From assembly GCA_013350335.1 (NCBI GenBank), contig CM023539.1, positions 68,821,631 to 68,885,630 on the forward strand: a stretch of DNA of 64,000 bases, read 5' to 3'. Source of the DNA: Chimonanthus salicifolius. Lineage: Eukaryota; Streptophyta; Magnoliopsida; Laurales; Calycanthaceae. Made by a program: the position numbers and the translations under genes. Shown in pieces: positions 25,108 through 36,758 of the stretch (the stretch's first letter is position 1; each line of letters starts with the position of its first letter). Under the pieces are notes generated by a model, which saw only the letters and a list, made by a program, of their open reading frames with translations, ran no database searches and was not told the origin of the DNA.

Positions 25108-25694
25108 TGTAATGACCCGTTCGAGTTTGTTTAATTTTTCTTTTTGAGATTTTCAGATCTCTGAGTTGTTTCGGGACTGTGGTAACAGTGAGGAGGGTGC
25201 GGGCTCCGTGGTGGGCCCTAGTTTGCTTGGTTTCGAGTTAGAGAACTCGAAGGGTATTTTAGTAATTTTGAATTATTGTATAATTTGTCATGAAAAATGC
25301 TTGAAAAATCACACGTCTTTCTCTCCCGATTTTCGACATTTGATTTTCTCCGGTTTTGAAATCATTTTCTTTTAAAATAGTGTGAGTTTTGAAACTCTGT
25401 TTTCACGAGATTCGAGATTTTTCTTAAAAGTTTGAAATAAAATAGTAAATGAATGAGAAATGACATAATTACTAATAATATTTTTATATAATATTACAGC
25501 TTGAGCTAAATGGTTTAAAAAAAAAAGGGATAAAATAATTCAAGAGTTTGTGGGTTCTTGAATATTTTTTTAAATAGTAAAAAAAAAAAAAAGAACCTCA
25601 AAACCCTAAAAGGGGCCCTCCCCCTTTATATTTCCTCTTTCCCACAGCACTGTAGCTGGATGCTACAGTGCCGCCGCCCCCCTTGGGGAGACTT

Positions 25695-25726
<32 letters not shown>

Positions 25727-28055
25727 TCCCCATCTCTTATCTCCCTTACTAAAAACCCTAACCCTAACCCTCTAGTGTGAGCCGCCGCCCCCCTTTTTTC
25801 TTTGCCTTCTCCCTCTCATCTCTTCAAACCCTCAAAACCCTAAATCTAACATCCGGTCGCCACCCCACCCTAATTTCTCTCTCTTGTCTTCCTCTTCATC
25901 CCTTCCCCGACCGAAACCCTAACCCTAGTCTCTTTGCCGCCCAACCTTTGGCCTTTTTTCTCTCGCTTCCTCCCCTTTCTTGCCCTCGGTCACTGCTTTA
26001 TCTTCTTCTTCCCATTTGTCTTCCTCTCGATACCTATTTCCTGAAAACCCAAAACCCGCTGCCGTCCTTCCATCTTCTCCTCCTCTTTCCCTCCTCCGCC
26101 CAAGAAACCCTAATCCCCAATCCTTGGACCCATTTTCCCATGTCCGACCCAACCAGAACCGCTCAACTGAACCCAACTTGGTCCGACCCAGTAGCTTGAA
26201 GCCCAACTCACTTCAGGCCCACTTTAGTTGGATCCAAGCCCAATCCACTCCAGGCCCAGTTTCCCAGGCCCATTTGAGTCCTACCCTTTTCCAGACCCGG
26301 CAAACCGGCCCAGCTCCTTCATTCCATGCAAGCCCAAATCAGTTTCTCGGCCCGGCCAAGGCCCGTTTGGCCAGGCCAAGGCCCATTTTGGGCCCAATTC
26401 AGACTTGTTTTTGGACCTGTTTGGGGATCCATTTGCAGCATTGTCTCGACCTTGAACCCGTGCATCGCTTCCTTCAACCCTTCAACTTGTTTTCGTCGAA
26501 TGGATTTTGAAAACACACTCAGGTGAGGGGACTTATCACTGCTTTAGCATACATTTGCACCTCTTAAACTTTGACCTTGGACTTGGAGTGACTTGAATGG
26601 GGCCCTTCGTTATTGAGCCACTCGGTAAGGGAACCATTGGATGAATCTGTGGCAAGGGATCCATACGAGTGCACTCAGGTCAACTTTATGTAGAAAATAA
26701 AATAAAATAATAATAATATTTCTGATCGAACGAACAAATATTGAACATGATGCTTGAAATTGAGTGACAACACGTGGTGTATTTAACTATTTCACATGAA
26801 TGAATTTATGAGATTTAATGATAACATGTGGTATGTTTACATGTAACTTTAATGTGATCATAAGCTGTTGTATATGATCATGACATCATGTGTATGCATT
26901 GGAGGGATTGTTCATGTGTGTATATGTTTATAATTATGTGATGAGTTTGATTATTGGGAGGACTTCCCCATTACGCTCTGGTGGTCGAGACCCCATAGGA
27001 GATACAGGTTTCCCCGTTGCGTTCCGGCAGTCGAGGTGCCTTCCCCGTGAGATTGGCTTCCCCGTTATGCTCTAGCGGTTGAGACCCCCATAGGGGATGC
27101 GGGTTTCCTAGTTGCATTCCGGCGGTTGAGGCGGTTGTGTATGGTATGGTCTCCCGGTTGGATTGGTTGGGAGACTGGAGTTGTTGGAGGACCATGTGAG
27201 TTATGAAGGCGATACCCCAGACTGGTCAGAGGGACCAATTGGCTGGTAATATAGTTGAGTACTTGTGTATGGAGATATTCACTCTATGATGATGTTCTTG
27301 AATTCATGCATAAGATACATGTTGCTGACAGGTCAGAGGGACCAATTGGTTGGTAATATAGTTGAGCACTCGTGTACGAAGACATTCACTCTATGATGAT
27401 GTTCTTGCATTCATGCATAAGATACATGTTGCTGACAGGTGATATTCTTTATCTATTCACTAGGCTGGTTGTATTGTGTAGTCTCCTGATGACATTAGTA
27501 GGGAGACAGGAGTTTGCTAGAGGACGCAGTGTGGGTTTCCGAGATGATGTCTCGGATCTGACCGGTGGATTACTAATTGATGAGGTTGGGTTTTACATGC
27601 TCTTGAGCACCTTTGTTATCATGATGTTCTCGCATTCATGCATATGATTTATTTATTGCTGACATGTGATTGCTTTGTCCCTTCGCTGGGCTGGTTAGCT
27701 CACCCCTTACATTTCAGGTACCCCAATTTCGGAGGGGCCAGATGGGTCCCTTTAGCAGACAACCGAGTAGTAGTGGAAGTTGGATATTTTACATTTATGT
27801 TCATGCCTTAGTTTGAGCGGCTTTTGTTCCATATGGGCATACTACCGTATGATGTCGCTTGGATGGTTGTATAATTGTATTCGGATAGTCTGTGGTTGAT
27901 CGTTATGTTTAATAGTATAATGAGTTTTGTTCATTCAGATTGTTTAACGGGGGAAGTGGCCCTTTTCAAAAAAAAAAAAAAATGCCCAGTATCTTTTTGG
28001 TAGTGTTTTGAGATGTTTCGGAGATAACGTGCCCGTAGTGGGACGGGGTGTTACA
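25108..28055 (+). repeat. 3' LTR of element D
   Basis: TGTAATGACCCG...GGTGTTACA, homologous to 18174-21212 throughout but about 90 bp shorter because of two deletions. It carries a clear TTTATATTT at 25625 and, 14 nt later, a perfect hairpin (25647-25671), a longer CT microsatellite (25702-25726), and the same two tandem modules. TTTAG follows at 28056. Confidence 0.92.
25625..25671 (+). promoter_or_regulatory. TATA-like site and perfect hairpin in the 3' LTR of D
   Basis: TTTATATTT is followed by GCACTGTAGC-TGGAT-GCTACAGTGC, a 10-bp perfect inverted repeat. Its placement just downstream of a TATA box makes it either a promoter-proximal dyad or the very 5' end of the transcript. Confidence 0.45.
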
Positions 28056-31000
28056 TTTAGGGTTTAGGATTTAGGATTTTAAGGTTTTAGGTTTAGGGTT
28101 TTGGGTTTAGGTTTTAGGGTTTAGGGTTTTGGGTTTACGGTTTAGGGTTTAAGGTTTTAGGGTTTACTGTTTTATGGTTTTAGGGTTTTAGGGTTTTTGG
28201 GTTTTAGGGTGTTAGGGTTGTAGTGGTCTAGAGTTTAGGATTTAGGGCTTAGGGTTTTAGAATTTAGGGTCTAGAGTTGTAGGGTATTTGGGTTTTAGGG
28301 TTTTAGGGTTTAGGGTTTAGGGTTTTAGGAGTTTAGGGTTTTAGGAGTTTAGGGTTTAGGGTTATAGGGGTTTAGGGTTTTGGGTTTTGGGTTTAGGGTT
28401 TAGGTTTTAGGGTTTAGATTTAGGGTTTTGGGCTTTTAGGGTTCAGGGTTTTATCGTTTTAGGATTTAAGGTTTTATGGTTTTAGGGTCTTGCGTTTAGG
28501 GTTTAGGGTTTTATGATTTTATGATTTTAAGGTTTATGGTTTTCGGATTTGGGGTTTAGGGTTCTAGGGTTTTTAGGTTTTAGGGTTTTAGGGGTTTAGG
28601 GTTTTAGGGTCTAGGGTTTAGGGTATAGGGTTTGGGATTTTAGGGGTTTAGGGATTAGGGTTTATTATTTAGATTTTAGGGTTGACGGTTTTAGGATTTT
28701 AGGGTTTTTTGGGTTTAGGATTTAGGGTTTAGGGTTTTAGGGTTTTAGTGTTTTAGGGATTAGGCTTAGGGTTTAGGTTTTGAGGGTTTAATGTTTTTGG
28801 TTTACGGTTTAGTGTTTAAGGTTTTAGGGTTTAGAGAGTTACGGTTTTAGGGTTTTAGGGTTTTGGGTTTTAGGGTTTCCGTGTTTTGGGTTCTGGGTTT
28901 AGGGTTTAGGTTTTAGGATTTTGGGCTTATGGTTTTAGGATTTTTGGGTTTTAGAGTGTTAGGGTTTTAGGTGTTTAGAGTTTAGAATTTGGGGTTTAGG
29001 GTTGTAGGGTTTTTGGGTTTTTGGATTTAGGGGTTTACGGTTTTAGGGTTTTAGGATTTAGGGTTTTATGGTTTTTGGGTTTTAGGGTTTATGGTTTAGG
29101 GTTTGGGGTTTTAAGATTTTAGGGTTTTGGGTTTTAGGGTTTTACGGTTTTAGGGTTTTGGGTTTTAGGGTTTTACGGTTTTAGGGTTTTAGGATTTAGG
29201 GTTTAGGGTTTTAGGGTTCTAGGGTTCTAGGGTTTAGGGTTTAAGGTTTTAGGTTTTGGGCTCTTAAGGTTTTAGGGTTTTGGGTTTAGGGTTTTAGGGT
29301 TTTAGGGCTTTAGGGCTTTAGGATTTAGGGTTTAGGGTTTAGGGATTAGGGTTTTAGGGTTTTATGGTTTCAAGGTTTCGGGTTCAAGGTTTTAGGGTTA
29401 AGGGTTTAGGGATTAGCGCTTAGGGTTATAGAGTGTTAGGGTTTTAGGGGTTTACAGTTTAGGATTTACGGTTTAGGTTTTAGGGTTTTAGGGTTTATGG
29501 ATTTAGGGGTTTAGGGTTTTAGGGTTTTAGGATTTAGGGTTTAGGGTTTTAGGGATTTAGGGTTTAGGGTTTAGGGTTTTGGGGTTTTAGGGTTTAGGAT
29601 TTTAGGGTTTTACGGTTTTAGGGCTTTAGGATTTAGGGTTTAGGGTTTTAAGGTTTTTTAGGGTTCTAGGGTTTAGGGTTTAGGGTTTTGGGCTTTTAAG
29701 GTTTTAGGGTTTTGGGTTTATGGTTTTAGGATTTTAAGGGTTTAGGGTTTTAGGATCTAGGGTTTAGGGTTTAGGGATTAGGGTTTTAGGGTTTCAGGTT
29801 TAGGGTTTTAGGCTTTAGGGTTTTAGGGTTAAGGGTTTAGGGATTAGGGTTGTAGGGTTTGAGGGTTTTAGGGATTTATGGTTTTAGGGGTTTTGTGTTT
29901 TAGGGTTTAGGTTTTAGTGTTTATGGGGTTTAGGGTTTTAGTGTTTAGGGTTTAGGGTTAGGATTTACGGTTTTGGGATTCTAGGGGTTTTGGGTTTAGG
30001 GTTTAGTGTTTACGTTTTAGGGTTTACGGCCTTAGGGTTTTAGAGTTTTAGGGTTTTGAATTTAGGGTTTTGGGTTTTAAGGTTTTTTGGTTTAGTGTTT
30101 AGGGTTTAGGGTTTTACGGTTATGGGTTATAGGGTTATTGTGTTTTGGGTTCTGGGCTTAGGGTTATGGTTTAAGGTTTGAGGGTTTTGGGTTTAGGGTT
30201 TAGGGTTTAGGATTTTATAATTTTAGGCTTTTAAACTTTAGGGTTTTAGGATTTAGGGTTTAGGGTTGTAAAATTTTTGGGTTTTAAGATTTTAGGCTTT
30301 TAGACTTTAGGGTTTTAGGATTTAGGGTTTAGGGTTGTAGAATTTTTGGGTTTTAAGATTTTAGGGGTTTAGGGTTTAGGATTTAGGGTACAGGGTTTTT
30401 GGGTTTTAGTGTTTTAGGGTCTAAGAGTTTCAGGTTTTAGGGTTTTAGCATTTTAGGGTTTAGGGTTTAGGGTTTTAGGGTTTTAGGGTTTAGGGTTTTA
30501 GGGTTTAGTGGTTTAGGGTTTTATGGTTTTGGGTTTAGGTTTAAGGTTTAAGGTTTAGGGTTTAGGGTTTAGGATTTTAGGGTGTTAGGGTTTTGGGGTT
30601 TTATGGTTTTGGGGTCTTAGGGTTTAGGATTTTGTGTTTTGAAGTTTTTGTTTCAGGCTTAGGGTTTAGGGTTTAGGACTTTAGGGTTTTACGCGGTTAA
30701 GGTTTTAGAGTTTAGGGTTTAGGATTTTTGGGTTTTGGGGTCGTAGGCTTTTAGGGTTTAGGGTTTTAGGGTTTAGAGTTTAGGGTTTAGGGTTTAAGGT
30801 TTAAGGAGTTTAGGGTTTATGGTTTAGGATTTAAGGGTTTAGGATTTTAGGGTTTTAGGGTTTAGGGTTCAGGTTTTAGAGTTTTCGGGTTTTAGAGTTT
30901 AGGGTTTAGGGTTTACGGTTTATGGCTTAGGGTTTAGGGTTTTAGGGTTTAGGGTTTAGGGTTTTAGGGGTTTTAGGGTTTTAGGGTTTAGGGTTTTAGG

Positions 31001-34000
31001 GGTTTTAGGGTTTTAGGGTTGCAGGCTTTTAGGGTTTAGGGTTGCAGGGTTTTACGGTTTAGGATTTAGGGTTTTAGGGTTTAGGGTTTTGCGGTTTTAG
31101 GATTTGATGGTTTAGGATTTAGGGTTTTAGGGTTTTAGGGATTTAGGGTTTAGGGTTTTAGGGGTTTTGGGTTTTGGGTTTAGGGTTTAGGGTTTACGGT
31201 TTATGTTTTAGGGTCTAGGATTTAGAGTTTAGGGTTTAGCATTTAGGATTTTGGGTTTAGGGTTTAGGGTTTTAACGTTTTAGGGTTTAGTGTTTTAGGG
31301 TTTAGGGTTTTAGGGGTTTAGTGTTTTAGGGGTTTACGGTTATGGGTTATAGGGTTTTAGGGTTACGTGTTTTGGGTTCTGGGCTTAGGGTTAAGGTTTA
31401 AGGGTTGAGGGTTTTGGGTTTAGGGTTTAGGGTTTGAGGTTTTGGGTCTAGGGTTTAGGATTTTATGATTTTAGGCTTTTAGACTTTAGGGTTTTAGGAT
31501 TTAGGGTTTAGGGTTGTAGGACTTTTGGGTTTTAAGATTTTAGGGGCTTAGGGTTTAGGATTTAGGGTACAGGGTTTTTGGGTTTTAGTGTTTTAGGGTC
31601 TAAGAGTTTCGGGTTTTAGGGTATTAGGGTTTAGGGTTTAGGGTTTAGGGTTTAGGGTTTAGTGTTTTAGGGTTTTAGGATTTAGGGCTTTAGGGTTTAG
31701 GGGTTTAGGGTTTTATGGTTTTGGGTTTAGGTTTAGGGTTTAGGGTTTAGGGTTTAGGGTTTAGGATTTTAGGATTTTAGGATTTTAGGGTTTTAGGGTT
31801 TTCGGGTTTTATGGTTTTGGGGTCTTTGGGTTTAGGGTTTTGTGTTTTGAATTTTTGGTTTTGGGTTTAGGGTTTAGGACTTTAGGGTTTTACGCGGTTA
31901 AGGTTTTAGAGTTTAGGGTTTTGGATTGAGGGTTTTGGGGCGTAGGCTTTTAGGGTTTTGGGGTCGTAGGCTTTTAGGGTTTAGGGTTTTAGGGTTTAGA
32001 GTTTAGGGTTTGGGGTTTAAGGTTTTAGGAGTTTAGGTTTTTATGGTTTAGGATTTTAGGGTTTAGGATTTTGGGTTTTAGGGTTTTAAGGTTTAGGTTT
32101 TCAGTTTTTAGGGTTTTCGGGTTTTTGAGTTTAGGGTTTTAGGGGTTTAGGGTTTAGGGTTTAGGGTTTACGATTTACGGTTTAGGGTTTAGGGTATACG
32201 GTTTATGGTTTACGGTTTAGGGTTTAGGGTTTTAGGGTTTTAGGGTTGTAGGGTTTTAGGGTTGTAGGGTTTTAGGGTTTAGGGTTTTACGGGTTTTAGG
32301 GTTCTAGGCTTTTAGGGTCTTGGGTTTTAGGGTTTTAGGGTTTAGGGTTTAGGGTTTAGGGTTTTAGGGTTTAGGGTTTAGGGTTTTAGGGTTTAGGTTT
32401 TGCGATTTTATGATTTGATGGTTTAGGATTTAGGGTTTTAGGGTTTTAGGGATTTAGGGTTTAGGGTTTAGGGTTTTGGGTTTAGGGTTTTGGGTTTAGG
32501 GTTTTGGGTTTCGGGTTTAGGGTTTGGGGTTTACGGTTTACGTTTTAGGGTCTAGGATTTAGAGTTTAGGGTTTAGTGTTTAGGCTTTTGGGTTTAGGGT
32601 TTAGGGTTTTAACGTTTTAGGGTTTTAGTGTTTTAGGGTTTTGGGTTTTAGGGGTTTAGTGTTTTATGGTTTTACTGTTTTAGGGTTTTGGGGTTTTAAG
32701 GTTTTAGGGTTTGGGGTTTACTGTTTTGAATTTTTGTTTTAGAGTTTAGGGTTTGGGGTTTAGGACTTTAGGGTTTTAGGCGGTTAGGGTTTTAGGGTTT
32801 AGGGTTTAGGGTTTTAGTGTTGTAGGCTTTCATGGTTTAGTGTTTTAGTGTTTTTGGGTTTAGGGTTTAGAGTGTAGGGTTTAGGGTTTAGGGTTTTATT
32901 AGCTTAGGGTTTTAGGGTTTAGGCTTTGAGGAATTAGGATTTAGGGTTTTAGAGTTTTAGGGTTTAGGGTTTAATGTTTTAGGGTTTAATGGTTTTACAG
33001 TTTAGGGTTTTAGGGGTTTTGGGTTAGGGTTTAGGGTTTAGGATTTACAGTTTACGGTTTAGTGTTTAGGTTTTAGGGTTTTAGGGTTTAAGGTTTTAGG
33101 GTTTAGGGTTTAGTCTTTAGGGTTTTTGGTTTTAGGGTTTTAGGGTTTAGGCTTTTAGGGTTTTTGCGTTTAGGGTTAAGGATTTTATGGTTTTAGGGTT
33201 TAGGGTTTAAGTTTTAGGGTTTTAGGGATTAGGGTAGGGTTTTCGGGTTTAGGGTTTTAGGGTTTAGGGTATGGGGTTTAGGGTTTAAGGATTTAGGGTT
33301 TTCTGGTTTAAGGTTTTAAGGGTTTAGGGTTTTAGGGTTTAGGCTTTTAGGGATTAGGATTTTGGGTTTCAAGGTTTTAGGGTTTATGGCTTTAGGGTTT
33401 AGGATTTTAGAGTTTTAGGGTTTAGCATGTACGGCTTTAGGGTTTTAGGGTTTAGGGTTTTGAGGTTTAGGGTTTAGGGTTTAAGGTTTAGGGTTTAGGG
33501 TTTAGGGTTTACGGTTTAGGGTTTTGGGGTTTAGGGCTTTAGGGTTTAGGGTTTAAGGTTTATGGTTTAGGGTTTAGGGTTTAGGGTTTTAGGTTTTAGG
33601 GTGATGGGTTTGGGGATTAGGGCTTTAGGGTTTTAGGGATTTTGGGTTTGAGGTTTTAGGGGTTTTGGGTTTAGGGTTTTGGTTTTAGTGTTTAGGGTTT
33701 ACGGATTACGGTTTACGTTTTAGGGTTTAGTACTTAGAGTTTAGGGTTTAGGGTTTAGGGTTTAGGGTTTTGGGTTTTAGCGTTTTAGGGTTTTAGTGTT
33801 TTTGGGTTTAGGGTTTTTGGGATTAAGGTTTTAGGGTTTCTTTGTGTTTTAGGGTTTTGGCGTTTTAGGGTTTAGTGTTTTAGGGTTTAGGGTTTTAGGG
33901 TTTAGGGTTTTAGGGGTTTAGGGTTTTAGGGTTTTAGGATTTAGGTTTTAAGGTGTTAGGGGTTTAGGGTTTAGTGTTTAAGGTTTAGGGTTTAAGGTTT

Positions 34001-36658
34001 TGGGTTTAGGTTTTAGGGTTTAGGGCTTAAGGGTTTTAGGGTATTAGGGTTTAGAGTTTTAGGGTTCAGGGTTTAAGGTTTTGTGTTTTTTTTTTAGTGT
34101 TTAGGGTTTAGTGTTTGGGGTTTAGGGTTTTAGGGTTTAGGGTTTTGCGATTTTAGGATTTGATGGTTTAGGATTTAGGGTTTTAGGGTTTTAGGGATTT
34201 AGGATTTAGGGTTTTAGGGGTTTTGGGTTTAGGGTTTTGGGTTTTGGGTTTAGGGTTTACGGTTTACGTTTTAGGGTCTAGGATTTAGAGTTTAGGGTTT
34301 AGGGTTTAGGGTTTTGGGTTTAGGGTTTAGGGTTTTAACGTTTTAGGGTTTTAGTGTCTTAGGGTTTCGGGTTTTAGGGGTTTAGTGTTTTAGGGTTTTA
34401 CTGTTTTGGGGTTTTGGGGTTTTAAGGTTTTAGGGTTTAGGGTTTAGGGTTTAGTGTTTTGAATTTTTGTTTTAGATTTTAGGGTTTGGGGTTTTGGACT
34501 ATAGGGTTTTAGGGTCTAGGGTTTAGGGTTTTAGTGTTGTAGGCTTTCATGGTTTAGGGTTTTATTGTTTTTGGGTTTAGGGTTTAGAGTGTAGGGTTTA
34601 GGGTTTAGGGTTTTATTAGTTTAGGGTTTTAGCGTTTAGGCTTTGAGGATTTAGGATTTAGGGTTTTAGAGTTTTAGGGTTTAGGGTTTAATGTTTTAGG
34701 GTTTAAGGGTTTTAGAGTTTAGGGTTTTAGGGGTTTAGGGTTAGGGTTTAGGGTTTAGTATTTACAGTTTATGGTTTAGTGCTTAGGGTTTTGGGTTTTA
34801 GGGTTTTAAGGTTTAGGGTTTAGTCTTTAGGGTTTTTGGTTTTAGGGTTTTAGGGTTTAGGGTTTTAGAGTTTTTACGTTTAGGGTTAAGGGTTTTATGG
34901 TTTTAGGTTTAAGGTTTAAGTTTTAGGGCTTTAGGAATTAGGGTAGGGTTTTCGGGTTTAGGGTTTCAGGGTTTTAGAGTTTAGGGTATGGGGTTTAGGG
35001 TTTAAGGACTTAGGGTTTTTTGGTTTAAGGTTTTAAGGGTTTAGGGTTTTAGGGTTTAGGCTTTTAGGAATTAGGATTTTGGGTTTCAAGGTTTTAGGGT
35101 TTATGGCTTTAGGGTTTAGGATTTTAGAGTTTTAGGGGTTTAGGGATTAGGGTTTAGGGTTTAGCTTTTACGGCTTTAGGGTTTTAGGGTATTAGGGTTT
35201 TGAGGTTTAGGGTTTAGGGTTTAAGGTTTAGGGTTTAGGTTTTACGGTTTAGGGTTTTGGGGTTTAGGGCTTTAGGGTTTAGGTTTAGGGTTTAGGGTTT
35301 AGGGTTTAGGGTTTAGGGTTTAGGGTTTTAGGTTTTAGGGTGATGGGTTTGGGGATTAGGGTTTTAGGGTTTTAGGGATTTTGGGTTTAAGGTTTTAGGG
35401 GTTTTGGGTTTTGGGTTTTGGTTTTAGTGTTTAGGGTTTACGGATTACGGTTTACATTTTAGGGTTTAGTACTTAGAGTTTAGGGTTTAGGGTTTAGGGT
35501 TTAGGGTTTTGGGTTTTAGCGTTTTAGGGTTTTAGTGTTTTTGGGTTTAGGGTTTTTGGGATTAAGGTTTTAGGGTTTTTTTGTGTTTTAGGGTTTTGGC
35601 GTTTTAGGGTTTAGTGTTTTAGGGTTTCGAGTTTTAGGGTTTAGGGTTTTAGGGGTTTAGGGTTTTAGGGTTTTAGGGTTTTAGGATTTAGGTTTTAGGG
35701 TTTTAGGGGTTTAGGGTTTGAGGTTAAAGGTTTAGGGTTTAAGGTTTAGGGTTTAGGTTTTAGGGTTTAGGGTTTAGCGTTTAGGGCTTAAGGGTTTTAG
35801 GGTATTAGGGTTTAGAGGTTTAGGGTTCAGGGTTTAAGGTTTTGGGCTTTTTTTTTAGTGTTTAGGGTTTAGAGTTTAGGGTTTTGAGGTTTAGGGTGTT
35901 AGGGTTTTGGGGTTTTAGTGTTTAGAGCTTTTAGGGTTTTGGGGTTTTAGGGTTTAGGGTTTAGTGTTTTGAATATTTGGTTTCGGGTTTAGGGTTTAGG
36001 GTTTAGGACTTTAGGGTTTTAGGCGGTTAGGGTTTTAGGGTTTAGGGTTTAGGGTTTTAGGGTTGTAGGCTTTTAGGGTTTAGGGTTTTAGGGTTTAGGG
36101 TTTTAGAGTTTAGGCCTTTAGGGTTGAGGATTTAGGGTTTTAGGGTTTTAGGGTATAGGGTTTACGGTTTTTCGGTTTTCAGGTTTTAGGGGTTTAGGGT
36201 TTAGGGTTTACAGTTTGCGGTTTAGGGTTTAGGTTTTAGGGTTTTAGGGTTGTAGGGTTTTAGGGTATAGGTTTTTAGGGTTGGGGTTTTAGGGTTGTAG
36301 GCTTTTAGGATTTAGGGTTTTACGGTTTTAGGGTTTAGGGTTTAGGGTTTTGTGGTTTTACGATTTGATGATTTAGGATGTAGGGATTTAGGGTTTTAGG
36401 GATTTAGGGTTTAGGGTGGTTTTGGGTTTAGGGTTTTGGGTTTAGGGTTTACGGTTTATGTTTTAGGGTTTAGGATTTGAGGTTTAGGGTTTGGGGTTTA
36501 GGGTTTTAGCGTTTTAGGGTTTTTGTGTTTTTGGGCTTAGGGTTTTAGGGTTTTGGGGTTTTAGGGTTTAGGGTTTGGTGTTTTGAATTTTTGCTTTAGG
36601 GTTTAGGGTTTTAGGGTTGTAGGTTTTTAGGGTTTAGGTATTTAGGATTTCAGGGTTT
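28056..36658. repeat. Degenerate telomeric repeat array, G-rich strand on +
   Basis: About 8.6 kb of TTTAGGG variants (TTTTAGGG, TTTAGGGTTTTAGGG, TTTACGG, TTTAGGA). Higher-order structure is plain: a marker TTTTGCGATTTTA/TTTGATGGTTTAGGA recurs near 31086, 32400, 34144 and 36350; the block from about 32800 to 34100 is repeated from about 34500 to 35900; and a short tandem of about 70 bp lies at 30225-30360. No gene or insertion was seen. The array ends at an assembly gap. Confidence 0.95.
32800..35900. repeat. About 1.7-kb duplicated block in the G-rich telomeric array
   Basis: Rare variants recur in order at an offset of about 1.71-1.74 kb: TTTTATTAGCTTAGGG/TTTTATTAGTTTAGGG (32905, 34614), GGTTTAGTCTTTAGGG (33105, 34816), and GGGATTAAGGTTTTAGGGTTT followed by a T-rich interruption (33818, 35556). 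Confidence 0.75.
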
Positions 36659-36758
36659 NNNNNNNNNNNNNNNNNNNNNNNNNNNNNNNNNNNNNNNNNN
36701 NNNNNNNNNNNNNNNNNNNNNNNNNNNNNNNNNNNNNNNNNNNNNNNNNNNNNNNNNN
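36659..36758. other. Assembly gap (100 N)
   Basis: Exactly 100 N between telomeric repeat and the protease region of element C. Most of pol and the 3' LTR of C are missing, so the true gap is probably several kilobases or the join is wrong. Confidence 0.95.

Larger units (their letters stand above)
18174..28055 (+). mobile_element. Element D: complete, decayed Ty3/gypsy LTR retrotransposon
   Basis: Two LTRs (18174-21212 and 25108-28055) enclose 3.9 kb. TTTAG flanks both ends (18169-18173, 28056-28060), consistent with a 5-bp target-site duplication in telomeric repeat. A tRNA-iMet PBS follows the 5' LTR and a purine-rich tract (AAAGGGGAAAG) precedes the 3' LTR. Internal order is gypsy-type: protease remnant, RT, RNase H, integrase, all with many stops and frameshifts; no gag was recognised. 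The LTRs differ by several per cent locally plus indels of about 30-65 bp, so it is the oldest of the three dateable insertions here. Confidence 0.93.
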
